Source of the DNA: Duganella sp. 1411
Lineage (GTDB): Bacteria; Pseudomonadota; Gammaproteobacteria; Burkholderiales; Burkholderiaceae_D
NCBI RefSeq assembly: GCF_017833525.1
Contig: NZ_JAFICD010000008.1
Span: 1 to 64,000, forward strand
Reading direction: 5' to 3'
DNA: 64,000 nt
How positions within the stretch are numbered: position 1 is the first letter of the stretch; every line of letters begins with the position of its first letter. The notes under the pieces were generated by a model. That model was given only the letters and a program-made list of their open reading frames with translations. It was not told where the DNA came from and did not search any database. The position numbers were made by a program, and so were the translations under genes. Positions 48,217-57,265 of the stretch are shown here, one piece after another.

Positions 48217-49476
48217 TCATTTTTCCGCCTGGCCCAGCGGCGCCAGGCGGCGCAGGCGCCACGCCACCAGCATCGCCAGCGACAGCGCCAGGCCCAGCAC
48301 CATGACCACGCCGGGCCAGCCGCCGCGCCCCCACATGACGCCGGTGGCCGAACCGATCACGCTCGATCCCAGGTAATAGAAGAACAGGTACAGCGCCGAC
48401 GCCAGCGCCTTGCCGGTGGTGGCGCGCCGCCCGACCCAGCTGCTGGCCACCGAGTGGGTGGCAAAGAATCCATAGGTGAACAGCGCCACGCCCAGCACGA
48501 TCAGCGGCAGCCAGTTCGACAAGGTCAGCAGCAAGCCGGCCAGCATCAGCGTCATCACCGCCCACAGCACGTGGCGGCGGCCGAAGCGGTCGGCCAGCCG
48601 CCCCGCCCAGACCGAACTGTAGATCCCCAGCAGGTACAGGAACGACACGGCCCCGACCAGGCTCTGGCTCAGCCCGAACGGCGCGCCCAGCAGGCGGTAG
48701 GCGATGTAGTTATACAGGCTGACGAACGCGCCCATCAGCAAGAAAGCCAGCGCGAACAGCCACGGCAGGCCCGGATCGGACAGGTGCAGCTTGAAACCCG
48801 ACGCCATCGAGCGCCAGCCGCCGCCGGCCGGCACGAAATGGCGCGAGGCCGGCAGGCTGCGCCAGAATTCGGCCGCCGCCAGCACCCCGGCCACGCCGAC
48901 CGCGCCCAGCGCCAGCCGCCACGAAAAGTGGTCGCTCAACACCGAGGTGATGACCCGTCCCGCCATGCCGCCGAAAGCGCTACCGCTAATATATAGACCC
49001 ATCGACAGCCCCAGCGAGGTCGGCTCGATCTCCTCGCCCAGGTAGGCCATGGCGATGGCCGGCATGCCGCCCAGGGCGACGCCCAGCAGCACGCGCATCG
49101 CCAGCAGCTGCGGATAGCTGTGGGCGAACGCGCACAAGATCGTCATCAACGCGGCGACCGCCATCGCCGCCACCATCAGCGGCTTGCGGCCGAGCCGTTC
49201 CGACAGCGCGCTCGAGGCCACCAGCGACAAGGCCAGCGCGGCGGTCGACACCGACAGCACCATGCTGCTCTGCGCCGCGCTCAGCGCGAATTCGCGCGAC
49301 AGCAACGGCATCAGCGGTTGCACGCAGTACAGCAGCGCGAAGCAGGAAAAGCCGCCGAAGAACAGCGCGCGGTTGCTACGGGTGAATTCGGCGCTGCCGG
49401 CGGCGATGCGCGGCGCGGCGACATACTGGGCCCGGGGCCCGGGCAGGGCTGAAGCTAAGGCTGTGCTTGAAGACAT
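48217..49476 (-). CDS. MFS efflux transporter (YnfM/arabinose-efflux-like)
   Basis: This 12-helix MFS protein of about 419 residues has the DHA1-type motif ALSERLGRKPLMV after helix 2. It begins MSSSTALASALPG; an ATG six codons upstream is also possible. The first helices contain RALFFGGFSCFALLYCVQPL. It is divergent from the LysR gene, a layout typical of a transporter controlled by its neighbour. The likely job is export of a small compound or drug; the substrate is unknown. Confidence 0.87.
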   Translation of the reverse strand: MSSSTALASALPGPRAQYVAAPRIAAGSAEFTRSNRALFFGGFSCFALLYCVQPLMPLLSREFALSAAQSSMVLSVSTAALALSLVASSALSERLGRKPLMVAAMAVAALMTILCAFAHSYPQLLAMRVLLGVALGGMPAIAMAYLGEEIEPTSLGLSMGLYISGSAFGGMAGRVITSVLSDHFSWRLALGAVGVAGVLAAAEFWRSLPASRHFVPAGGGWRSMASGFKLHLSDPGLPWLFALAFLLMGAFVSLYNYIAYRLLGAPFGLSQSLVGAVSFLYLLGIYSSVWAGRLADRFGRRHVLWAVMTLMLAGLLLTLSNWLPLIVLGVALFTYGFFATHSVASSWVGRRATTGKALASALYLFFYYLGSSVIGSATGVMWGRGGWPGVVMVLGLALSLAMLVAWRLRRLAPLGQAEK

Positions 49477-49590
49477 GGGGCGGTTCCAATGCAAAACGCG
49501 ATGGTTTCATCTTAGGATTGCGCTGTATGGCTGTCCAATATATATTTAAGTCGTTAGTCATACTTTAAAACGATAACTGAGGACACCCGC

Positions 49591-50502
49591 GTGGAATTAC
49601 GTCATTTGCGCTATTTCGTCGCCGTCGCCGAAGAGCTGAGCTTCACGCGCGCGGCCGAGCGTCTGCACATCGGCCAACCGCCGCTGAGCCACCAGATCCA
49701 GATGCTGGAAGCCGAAGTGGGCGCGCAGCTGCTGGAGCGCAGCAAACGCTGGGTGCGCTTGACCGAGGCGGGGAAATTGTTTCTGGACGATGCGCGGCGC
49801 GTGCTGTCGCTGTCGGAACAGGCGGTGCAGACGGCGCGCCGGGCCGAGCGCGGCGAAGCGGGCGAGTTGCGCGTCGGCTTCACGTTCTCGACGCCGCTGA
49901 CGCCGCTGTTCGCGACCGTCATCAACCGCTACCGGCAGCGCTATCCGGGCGTCACGCTAACCTTGCAAGAGAGCTCGACCTTGGCGCAGATCACCGCGCT
50001 GGCCGACCGCGAGCTCGATCTGGGGCTGGTGCGGCCGCCGGAGTCGGCGCTGCCCGAGGCGGTGATGACGACCGAGCTGCGGCGCGATCCGCTGGTGATG
50101 GTGCTGCCGGAGGAGCATCCGCTGGCGGCCAGGGCCAGCTTGCGGATCAGCGATCTGGAGGGGCAGCCGCTTGTCATGTATCCGAAGACGGCCGGCACCG
50201 GCATTCATCCGCAGATTTTCCGGCTGTGCCGCGCGGCCGGGTTCGAGCCGACGATCGCCATGGAGGCCGGCGAGGCGTCGACGATGGCGGGGCTGGTGGC
50301 GGCGGGGTTCGGCATCGCGGTGTTGCCGAGTTCGTTCGACATCATCCGCCTGAGCGGCGTGCTGTACCGGCCGTTGGCCGATCCTGACGCCACCACGGCG
50401 CTGCTGCTGGCGCAGAGGAAGGACGAGATTTCGTCGCTGGTCGCGGCGTTCCGGGCGATCGCGCTGGAGGCGGCGCTGGAAAATCAAACCCATACCCCGT
50501 GA
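49591..50502 (+). CDS. LysR-family transcriptional regulator
   Basis: This 303-residue protein has the LysR helix-turn-helix (MELRHLRYFVAVAEELSFTR, RLHIGQPPLSHQIQMLEAEV) and a periplasmic-binding-protein-like effector domain (LRVGFTFSTPLTPLFATVIN). Its 114-base gap to the divergent MFS gene is where a LysR operator would lie. It probably activates the exporter in response to that exporter's substrate. A palindromic repeat follows three bases after the stop. Confidence 0.92.
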   Translation: MELRHLRYFVAVAEELSFTRAAERLHIGQPPLSHQIQMLEAEVGAQLLERSKRWVRLTEAGKLFLDDARRVLSLSEQAVQTARRAERGEAGELRVGFTFSTPLTPLFATVINRYRQRYPGVTLTLQESSTLAQITALADRELDLGLVRPPESALPEAVMTTELRRDPLVMVLPEEHPLAARASLRISDLEGQPLVMYPKTAGTGIHPQIFRLCRAAGFEPTIAMEAGEASTMAGLVAAGFGIAVLPSSFDIIRLSGVLYRPLADPDATTALLLAQRKDEISSLVAAFRAIALEAALENQTHTP

Positions 50503-50504
50503 GA

Positions 50505-50532
50505 GGGGTCGTACCCCGAGGGGTACGACCCC
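50505..50532. repeat. GGGGTCG-type palindrome, copy 4
   Basis: GGGGTCGTACCCC, a two-base loop and GGGGTACGACCCC form a perfect 13-base inverted repeat, followed by the tail GCAGCGTGGCGGGGTGCGGG. It lies just past the LysR stop and between convergent genes. Confidence 0.9.
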
Positions 50533-50559
50533 GCAGCGTGGCGGGGTGCGGGTTAAACG

Positions 50560-51432
50560 CTACGAGTAATCGGCGTCCAGCTCCGAACCGGCGTAATTCT
50601 CCAACTCGGCGAACAAGGTCTTCATCGCCGTGCGTCCCTTGATGTGCTGGATCACGGTGCAGGTTTGGCGATAGCTGTCGATCCGGTCCAACAACACCGG
50701 ATGATGCTGCACCGGCACCTTGGCCACCAGCGCCGCCCAGCCCTCCTCGTAGTCGGGCTTGTTCTTGCGCACCGATTTGACGAACCGCTCGAACTCCTTC
50801 TGCCCGGTGCGCGCCACCACCCTGCCCCCGCCCTCGATGGCGAAGATGATCGCCAGCGCGATCACGCCCTCGGCGTTCAGGTCCGTGTCGCTGACCGGGC
50901 CCTCGGTGTTGTGCCGCCGCAGCCATCCGGCCAGCCGCACGATCGCCTGCACCTCCTTGCGCTGCTTGAGCATGACGTCGTAGCGGTCCGCGCCGTTCCA
51001 GTTCTGGTTCGGATCGGTCTGGCACAGCTCGATGAACAGGTCGCGCAGCCGGCGCGCCGAATACACCGGATCGGTGTCGTACTCGCCGACCAGCGTATCC
51101 TCCGGCAAGGCCGACAACTCCTTGATCATCCGGAAGCCGATCTGGAACGCGTGCTCGGCGCCGTGCTCGACCAGGAAGTCGAGCGCGGCCAGGTCCGTCT
51201 CATGCGGAATCGCATGGTCGAGCCCCAGCGACACCCCGCCCACCGTCAACTGCAGCGCCTTCTGGATGCCCTCGGCGGTGCGGTCGTTGGTGAACTTTTC
51301 GGCCACCATGGCCGTGATGCCGGTCAGCTCGTCGGCCAGCGCGTAGGCGGCGTCGTCGTCCGGATGGGCGGCCAGTTGCTGGATCGCGCGCGTCAGGCGC
51401 GGCAAATTCTCTACTACTAATGCTGGCAGCAT
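50560..51432 (-). CDS. unrecognised protein, third gene of a J-domain-associated operon (290 aa)
   Basis: This soluble protein of 290 residues is mainly helical and starts MLPALVVENLPRLTRAIQQL. It has an acidic tail (AELENYAGSELDADYS) and no signal peptide or membrane segment. The region DAAYALADELTGITAMVAEK and a Cys in SYRQTCTVIQ are notable. I recognise no family. It lies 14 bases after the second gene of the operon on the same strand, so it is cotranscribed. Length, codon use and tight spacing mark a real gene. Confidence 0.8.
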   Translation of the reverse strand: MLPALVVENLPRLTRAIQQLAAHPDDDAAYALADELTGITAMVAEKFTNDRTAEGIQKALQLTVGGVSLGLDHAIPHETDLAALDFLVEHGAEHAFQIGFRMIKELSALPEDTLVGEYDTDPVYSARRLRDLFIELCQTDPNQNWNGADRYDVMLKQRKEVQAIVRLAGWLRRHNTEGPVSDTDLNAEGVIALAIIFAIEGGGRVVARTGQKEFERFVKSVRKNKPDYEEGWAALVAKVPVQHHPVLLDRIDSYRQTCTVIQHIKGRTAMKTLFAELENYAGSELDADYS

Positions 51433-51446
51433 GGATCAAATTTCCA

Positions 51447-52226
51447 TCACGAGAAAATGCCGGTGCCGACGCTGCGGCGCGAACCCGCCTTGGCGCTGCG
51501 CGTCGACGGCACCTGCTTGCGCAAGCGGTACAGCAATTCCTTGGTCGAACGCTGCAGGAAGGTCGGCTCCTCGTCCGGGTCGTCGCTGAACTCGGCGTCG
51601 GCCAGGTCGGCGCTGTGGCGGAACTCCGGGAACAGCTCGAACAGCGCGCGGTCCCAGCCGTCCTCGGACGCCTGCGCCAGCGCGATCGCCAGCGGCACGA
51701 CGTCGTTGTCGGACGAGGTCTGGCCGGTCAGGTACGGCCCCTTCGAGATGATCTCGCCGGCCACCTCGAGGATTTCCTTGGGCGCCATCGAAAACAGGAT
51801 GGCGAAAATGGTGGCGCCGTGGTCGGTCGCCGAGGCCGCCTGCAGCAGTTCGCTGCGGCGCTCCTCGTCGTCGGTCGAGAACACCACGCCGTGCACGTGC
51901 GCGAACAGCGATTCGGCGATGCGCTCCGGGTCGTCCTCGATCAGGTCGTCCTGCCAGGTGGCGGCGAAGAAGGCCAGGCTGTCGGCCCAGGCCTTGGGCG
52001 GCACCAGCAGCGTCGCCAGCGACATCTTGCCGCCGTCGAAGCCGGCCATGTGCAACGCCGTCACTTGCGGCGGGATGTTGCTGAGCACTTCCACCACCGC
52101 CAGGTCGCCGAACTGGTCGGCCGCTTCGGCGAAGGCTTGCTCGGCGTGGCCCAGCGAGCCGGCCAGCACCAGCTCGGTCACCTGCTTGCTCAGCGCGGGC
52201 AGGTTGCTTTTGTTTTCGTCGGACAT
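51447..52226 (-). CDS. unrecognised protein, second gene of the operon (259 aa)
   Basis: This 259-residue acidic protein starts MSDENKSNLPALSKQVTELV. It is helical in its first half, rich in Asp and Glu in the middle (FSDDPDEEPTFLQRSTKELL) and ends in a basic Ser/Arg tail (VPSTRSAKAGSRRSVG). No enzyme motif is visible. It starts three bases after the first gene stops and is followed by the 290-residue gene at 14 bases, so the three form one unit. Confidence 0.8.
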   Translation of the reverse strand: MSDENKSNLPALSKQVTELVLAGSLGHAEQAFAEAADQFGDLAVVEVLSNIPPQVTALHMAGFDGGKMSLATLLVPPKAWADSLAFFAATWQDDLIEDDPERIAESLFAHVHGVVFSTDDEERRSELLQAASATDHGATIFAILFSMAPKEILEVAGEIISKGPYLTGQTSSDNDVVPLAIALAQASEDGWDRALFELFPEFRHSADLADAEFSDDPDEEPTFLQRSTKELLYRLRKQVPSTRSAKAGSRRSVGTGIFS

Positions 52227-52229
52227 GGT

Positions 52230-52727
52230 TTAATCCTCCTTGTCGAACATTTGGGCGAAGTCGTCGGTCGCGTTGTCTTCGTCCTCGATATCGTCGCCGT
52301 CGTCGTTGGCCGACAGTTGTTCCAGCGATTGGTCGTCGTCGTCCCACTTGCGCGGGTTTTTGTACAGGAAGGCGGTGATGATGGCCTGGCGCGCCAGGTC
52401 CGGCAGGTTTTCTTCCAGCGCCGCGTACATTTGTGCCGCCGCCTCGCCTTTGCACGAGGCCATCGAAAACACCCGCGCGGCGTCGCCGAACTCGTAGTCC
52501 TGGGCTTCGGCCAGCAGGCCTTTCGGATCGCTGAACTCGAGGTGGTCGACCAGCGCGAAGGCCAGCATGTTGACATCTTCGATGCCGCCGCCGGCGGCGT
52601 ACTCCGACACCAGCGCGTCGATCATGCGCTGGTAGTTCTTGCGGTCGGGCGGGTCGCCCAGAATGCCTTCGATCTGGCCTTCCAGTTCGCGCGATTGATA
52701 GGCGAATTCGGGGTGTACTTTTCTCAT
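52230..52727 (-). CDS. unrecognised acidic protein, first gene of the operon (165 aa)
   Basis: This 165-residue protein starts MRKVHPEFAYQSRELEGQIE. It is helical with a strongly acidic C-terminus (ANDDGDDIEDEDNATDDFAQ). Such tails occur in chaperone cofactors and adaptors, but no family is recognised. It is the first of three tightly packed genes. A small J-domain gene lies 114 bases upstream on the same strand, across a palindromic repeat, which hints at a chaperone link. Confidence 0.8.
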   Translation of the reverse strand: MRKVHPEFAYQSRELEGQIEGILGDPPDRKNYQRMIDALVSEYAAGGGIEDVNMLAFALVDHLEFSDPKGLLAEAQDYEFGDAARVFSMASCKGEAAAQMYAALEENLPDLARQAIITAFLYKNPRKWDDDDQSLEQLSANDDGDDIEDEDNATDDFAQMFDKED

Positions 52728-52783
52728 TGCTTGCTTTCGTTTTTTGATGCTGTGTATATTATGTTTGCGTCGCTGGCGGCGCT

Positions 52784-52819
52784 TGGCGGATTACGGCGTG
52801 CCGCCTAATCCGCCCTACG
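52784..52819. repeat. REP-like element, single-hairpin copy 6
   Basis: TGGCGGATTACGGCG and CCTAATCCGCCCTACG form the right-hand half-unit only. It lies 22 bases past the stop of the J-domain gene. Confidence 0.85.
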
Positions 52820-52841
52820 TGTTTCCGGGGTCACCTCGCTC

Positions 52842-53135
52842 TTACGCGGGGGGCAGGGTCGTGCCGTGCAGGTTGAACACCGAGCGCCATAACTGGTACG
52901 CTTCCGCTTCCGCGTCGATGATGATGCGGTGGTTGACGCTTTGGTTGTACTCTTCGCGCTTGACCGGGTCCGACAGGATCTCGTAGGCCTTGGTGATGCT
53001 CTTGAAGCGCGCCTCGGCGCCGGGCGCCTGGTTGCGGTCCGGGTGAAAACGCATCGCCAGCGAGCGATATACCTTTTTGATCTCGTCTTCGGTGGCGTTA
53101 GGCGCGATACCCAGCGTGTTGTAGTGATTTTCCAT
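52842..53135 (-). CDS. small J-domain (DnaJ-like) protein
   Basis: This 97-residue protein is essentially one J-domain: MENHYNTLGIAPNATEDEIK, then the HPD motif at 31-33 (RFHPDRNQ) and AYEILSDPVKREEYN. HPD activates Hsp70 (DnaK) ATPase. It lacks the Gly/Phe linker and zinc fingers of DnaJ, so it would act as a specialised recruiter. It precedes the unrecognised three-gene operon on the same strand. Confidence 0.9.
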   Translation of the reverse strand: MENHYNTLGIAPNATEDEIKKVYRSLAMRFHPDRNQAPGAEARFKSITKAYEILSDPVKREEYNQSVNHRIIIDAEAEAYQLWRSVFNLHGTTLPPA

Positions 53136-53299
53136 CTTGGAAACTCCGGGCCAGTGTGCCGAAACAATTAAAGACGAATTATACCCGCCGCGCCACCGGC
53201 GATCCCCGCCGGCCGCCGCGATGCGGCATTTCCCCTCAGCCCACGGAGGGGATACGGTAAAATGCCCTTACACGAACTCTTGCAAAGCCCACTTTTCAG

Positions 53300-55066
53300 A
53301 TGAGCAACGAAAAAAACAGCACCGCGCCCGCCTTACCGTCCAACTTCCTGCGCGCCATCATCGATCACGACCAGGCCGCCGGCACCCACGTGCGCGCCGG
53401 CATGCCCAGCGTGATCACCCGCTTCCCGCCCGAGCCGAACGGCTATCTGCACATCGGCCACGCCAAGTCGATCTGCCTGAACTTCGGCCTGGCGCGCGAC
53501 TACCAGGGCCGCTGCAACCTGCGCTTCGACGACACCAACCCGGCCAAGGAAGAGCAGGAATACGTCGACACCATCATCGACAGCGTCAAGTGGCTGGGCT
53601 TCGACTACGACTACCCGGCCGCCGACGGCGGCGTCGAGCACCATCTGCACTACGCCAGCGACTACTTCGACCAGCTGTACGCGATGGCCGAGTACCTGAT
53701 CGAGCAAGGCTACGCCTACGTCGACAGCCAGTCGGCCGACGATATGGCGGCCAATCGCGGTAATTTCAACACGCCGGGCAAGAACTCGCCGTTCCGCGAC
53801 CGTCCGCGCGCCGAATCGCTGCAAATCTTCCGCGACATGAAAGCCGGCAAGTACGCCGACGGCGAGCACATCCTGCGCGCCAGGATCAGCGACGACGCCA
53901 TGGCCTCGCCCAACATGAACATGCGCGACCCGGCCATCTACCGCATCCGCCACGCGCACCACGTGCGCACCGGCGACGCCTGGTGCATCTACCCGATGTA
54001 CGATTACACGCATCCGATCTCGGACGCGCTGGAAAACATCACCCATTCGCTGTGCACGCTGGAATTCCAGGACCACCGGCCGTTCTACGACTGGCTGCTC
54101 GAAACACTGGCCGAAGGTGGCTTCTTCACCTTGCCGCTGCCGCGCCAGTACGAATTCTCGCGCCTGAACCTGACCTATGTGGTCACCAGCAAGCGCAAGC
54201 TGCGCCAGCTGGTCGAGGACGGCATCGTCAGCGGCTGGGACGATCCGCGCATGCCGACCATCGTCGGCCTGCGCCGGCGCGGCTACACGCCCGAGGCGAT
54301 CCAGCTGTTCTGCGAGCGCATCGGCGTGACCAAGTCCGACGGCTGGATCGACATGAGCACGCTCGAAGGCTGCCTGCGCGAGGACCTCGATCCGAAGGCG
54401 CCGCGCGCCACCGCCGTGCTGCGTCCGCTCAAGCTGATCATCGACAACTATCCGGAAAGCCTGAGCGAGGAATGCACGTCGCCGGTCCACCCGCACCATC
54501 CGGAAATGGGCGTGCGCACTTTCCCGATCACGCGCGAGCTGTGGATCGAGGAAGAGGACTTCATGGAAGTGCCGAGCAAGGGCTATTTCCGCTACTACCC
54601 GCCGATCGACGACAAGCCGGGCAGCCGGGTGCGCCTGCGCCACGGCTACGTGACCGAGTGCACCGGCTTCGACAAGGATGACAACGGCAAAGTCGTCGCG
54701 GTCCATGTCAATTACTTCCCGGACTCCAAATCGGGCACGCCCGGCTCGGACACCTACAAGGTCAAGGGCAACATCCACTGGGTGTCGGCCGCCACCGCCG
54801 TGCAGGCCGAGGTGCGCCTGTACGACCGCCTGTTCACCGACGCCCAGCCGGACGCCGGCGGCAAGGATTTCCTGTCGCTGCTTAACCCGAACGCCAAGGA
54901 AGTGGTCACCGCCTATCTGGAGCCGGGCATCAGCGCGGCGCTGCCGGACCAGCGCTTCCAGTTCGAGCGGCACGGCTACTTTGTCGCCGACCGCGTCGAC
55001 TCGGCCCCGGGCAAACCGGTGTTCAATCGGATCGTGACGCTAAAAGACAGCTTCGTCGCTAAATAA
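53300..55066 (+). CDS. glnS: glutamine-tRNA ligase
   Basis: This 588-residue class I synthetase has the HIGH motif in NGYLHIGHAKS and the KMSKS-type loop VTSKRKLRQLV. ITRFPPEPNG just before HIGH and TVGLRRRGYTPEAI-type sequence near the anticodon-binding beta-barrels mark GlnRS rather than GluRS. It charges tRNA-Gln directly. It is followed by a strong terminator and has its own upstream region. A TAAAAT -10-like hexamer lies at 53258-53263, without a clear -35. Confidence 0.97.
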   Translation: MSNEKNSTAPALPSNFLRAIIDHDQAAGTHVRAGMPSVITRFPPEPNGYLHIGHAKSICLNFGLARDYQGRCNLRFDDTNPAKEEQEYVDTIIDSVKWLGFDYDYPAADGGVEHHLHYASDYFDQLYAMAEYLIEQGYAYVDSQSADDMAANRGNFNTPGKNSPFRDRPRAESLQIFRDMKAGKYADGEHILRARISDDAMASPNMNMRDPAIYRIRHAHHVRTGDAWCIYPMYDYTHPISDALENITHSLCTLEFQDHRPFYDWLLETLAEGGFFTLPLPRQYEFSRLNLTYVVTSKRKLRQLVEDGIVSGWDDPRMPTIVGLRRRGYTPEAIQLFCERIGVTKSDGWIDMSTLEGCLREDLDPKAPRATAVLRPLKLIIDNYPESLSEECTSPVHPHHPEMGVRTFPITRELWIEEEDFMEVPSKGYFRYYPPIDDKPGSRVRLRHGYVTECTGFDKDDNGKVVAVHVNYFPDSKSGTPGSDTYKVKGNIHWVSAATAVQAEVRLYDRLFTDAQPDAGGKDFLSLLNPNAKEVVTAYLEPGISAALPDQRFQFERHGYFVADRVDSAPGKPVFNRIVTLKDSFVAK

Positions 55067-55086
55067 GACACCAAGCCTGCACCGGA

Positions 55087-55120
55087 CCGGCGCCCTCCCC
55101 TGGAGGCGCCGGTTTTTTTT
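55087..55120 (+). terminator. intrinsic terminator of glnS
   Basis: CCGGCGCC, a ten-base loop and GGCGCCGG are followed by TTTTTTTT at 55113-55120, 21 bases past the glnS stop. Confidence 0.92.
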
Positions 55121-55247
55121 CGGCCATTGCCGGGGAGTATGTTCAGGACAAATGGCATTTTTTTTAAAATTACTTGACTCGCATGAGTAATATTTTCTAT
55201 ATTCAAGCACGGTGGAAATCATGGAAGTTGCTTGAAAGGCAATCGTA

Positions 55248-57104
55248 ATGGAGGTACTTCTCGCGCAGCGACAAATGTTTTCGCCGCCAAAATCCGTCTG
55301 GTGGGCGGGCATCATGCTGTCCCTGGGCGTCGGCGCGCTGTGCTATGTCGCCGCCTATAAAATGGTCGAGTACGACGCCGGCGAACGCTTCATGCACCAG
55401 GCGCGCAACGCCCAGTATCACATCAGCTCGCGCATCGACACCTATTCCGACGTGCTGCGCGCCACCGCCAGCTTCTTCGACGCCAGCGACCGCGTCGACC
55501 GCGAGGCCTTCCACCGCTTTGTGCGCGGACTGAAACTGGCCACCCAGTTCCCCGCCCTGGTCAGCATTAACTTCGCTCCATACATCACCGACGCCCAGCG
55601 CGAGGAGTTCGAAAAGATTTCGCGCCACAGCGGCGACGGCACGCCCAACGGCTATCCCGACTACGTCATCCAGCCGCCCGGGCGCCGCGCCGACTATTCG
55701 GTCATCACGATGATCGAACCGATCGCCGCGTTCCGCTGGCGGGTCGGCCTCGACATCACGCACAAGCCGGCGGTGGCGCAGGCGCTGGCCTACGCGCGCG
55801 ACACGGGCGAGGTCAGCACGTCCGGCAAGCAGATCGACATGGACAGCTTCGGCCAGGGCGGCGGCATGGCGATCCGCCTGCCGCTGTACCGCAAGGATAT
55901 GCCGCTGACTAACACCGAGGAACGCCGCGCCGCCTACAAGGGCTCGGTCGGCATCGGTTTCAGCGTGCCGCGCCTGGTGCAGCTGGCGATGGACCAGATG
56001 CAGGTGCGCGACGTGCGCCTGCGCCTGTACGACGGCGGCGAAAGCGGCGACCGATCGCCGGCCGCATCGCCGCCCAGCCTGTTGTTCGACAACAAGCTCA
56101 ACAACGGCGACAACGTGCGTCCGGCCGACCAGTTCGCCATCGTGCTGCCGCTGATGTTCAACGGCCGCCAGTGGCATGCCCACTTCAGCGCCCCCAAGGC
56201 GGCCTGGTCCAGCCGCTTCGACCTGTTCCTGCCGTGGCTGGCCATGCTGGCCGGCTTCATCGGCTCGCTGCTGTTTTATTTGCTGATCCACACGCTGTCG
56301 TCGTCGCGCATGCGGGCCATCAAGATGGCCAAGGTCATGACCAAGGAATTGCGCGACAGCCAGGCCAAGCTGCAACAGTCGCACCACAAGCTGCGCCGGC
56401 TGGCCGCGCACGCCGACCAGATCAAGGAACAGGAACGCAAGCGCATCGCGCGCGAAATCCATGACGACCTGGGCCAGAACCTGCTGGTGCTGCGCATCGA
56501 GGCGGACATGCTGGCCACGCGCACCCGGCACCGCCACCCGCGCCTGCACGCGCGCGCCAAAAGCACGCTCAGCCAGATCGACAGCACGATCAAAAGCGTG
56601 CGCCACATCATCAACGACCTGCGTCCGAACGTGCTCGACCTGGGACTGAACGCCGCCGTCGAATGGCAGATCGCCCAGTTCCGCCAGCGCTCCGGCATGG
56701 TTTGCGAGCTGATCGAGCACCAGCGCGACATCCGCATCGACGACCATTGCGCCACGGCATTTTTCCGCGTGCTGCAGGAATCGCTGAGCAATATCGTCCA
56801 GCACGCGCACGCCAGCCTGGTGCGGGTGGAATTGCGTCAGGCCGGTGGCATGCTGAGCATGACCATCACCGACAACGGCGTCGGCATGCGGGCGAGCAAC
56901 CGCAACAAGGTCGGCTCGTTCGGCCTGGTCGGCATCGAAGAGCGCATCAGCCTGTTAGGAGGCGTGTGCTCGATCATCGGCAGCCCCAACGCCGGCACCA
57001 CGGTGGCCATTTCGGTGCCGATCGACCACGTACCGCCCCCCTCCAGCGACGATATCAACGATATCAAAGACGCCGGCCACCTGGCCGCCAACGTCGTCGC
57101 CTGA
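55248..57104 (+). CDS. CHASE-domain sensor histidine kinase (NarX/DegS class)
   Basis: This 618-residue inner-membrane kinase has a first membrane helix (WWAGIMLSLGVGALCYVAAY), a periplasmic CHASE domain (about 60-260, with HQARNAQYHISSRIDTYSDV) that senses small ligands, and a second helix near 320-345 (LPWLAMLAGFIGSLLFYLLI). A HisKA_3 dimerisation helix carries the phospho-acceptor His near 405 in AREIHDDLGQ, and an HATPase domain has TDNGVGMRA. This is the NarX-type kinase class, normally paired with a LuxR-type regulator, but no response regulator is adjacent. It precedes the tandem-repeat protein gene by 160 bases. Confidence 0.9.
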   Translation: MEVLLAQRQMFSPPKSVWWAGIMLSLGVGALCYVAAYKMVEYDAGERFMHQARNAQYHISSRIDTYSDVLRATASFFDASDRVDREAFHRFVRGLKLATQFPALVSINFAPYITDAQREEFEKISRHSGDGTPNGYPDYVIQPPGRRADYSVITMIEPIAAFRWRVGLDITHKPAVAQALAYARDTGEVSTSGKQIDMDSFGQGGGMAIRLPLYRKDMPLTNTEERRAAYKGSVGIGFSVPRLVQLAMDQMQVRDVRLRLYDGGESGDRSPAASPPSLLFDNKLNNGDNVRPADQFAIVLPLMFNGRQWHAHFSAPKAAWSSRFDLFLPWLAMLAGFIGSLLFYLLIHTLSSSRMRAIKMAKVMTKELRDSQAKLQQSHHKLRRLAAHADQIKEQERKRIAREIHDDLGQNLLVLRIEADMLATRTRHRHPRLHARAKSTLSQIDSTIKSVRHIINDLRPNVLDLGLNAAVEWQIAQFRQRSGMVCELIEHQRDIRIDDHCATAFFRVLQESLSNIVQHAHASLVRVELRQAGGMLSMTITDNGVGMRASNRNKVGSFGLVGIEERISLLGGVCSIIGSPNAGTTVAISVPIDHVPPPSSDDINDIKDAGHLAANVVA

Positions 57105-57265
57105 TCCCCTCCGTTTTATCCCGCCGCCGACTAGGAAAAAGTCGGCGGCGTGTAGGAATTTCCTCATAAACATTGATAAATATCAAATAACAAGAAGCAA
57201 ACTTAGGCAAAAATCAACTGGTCGCAATGTTTTTTAACCCGTTTCAACACAGAGGAGATGCCCCA

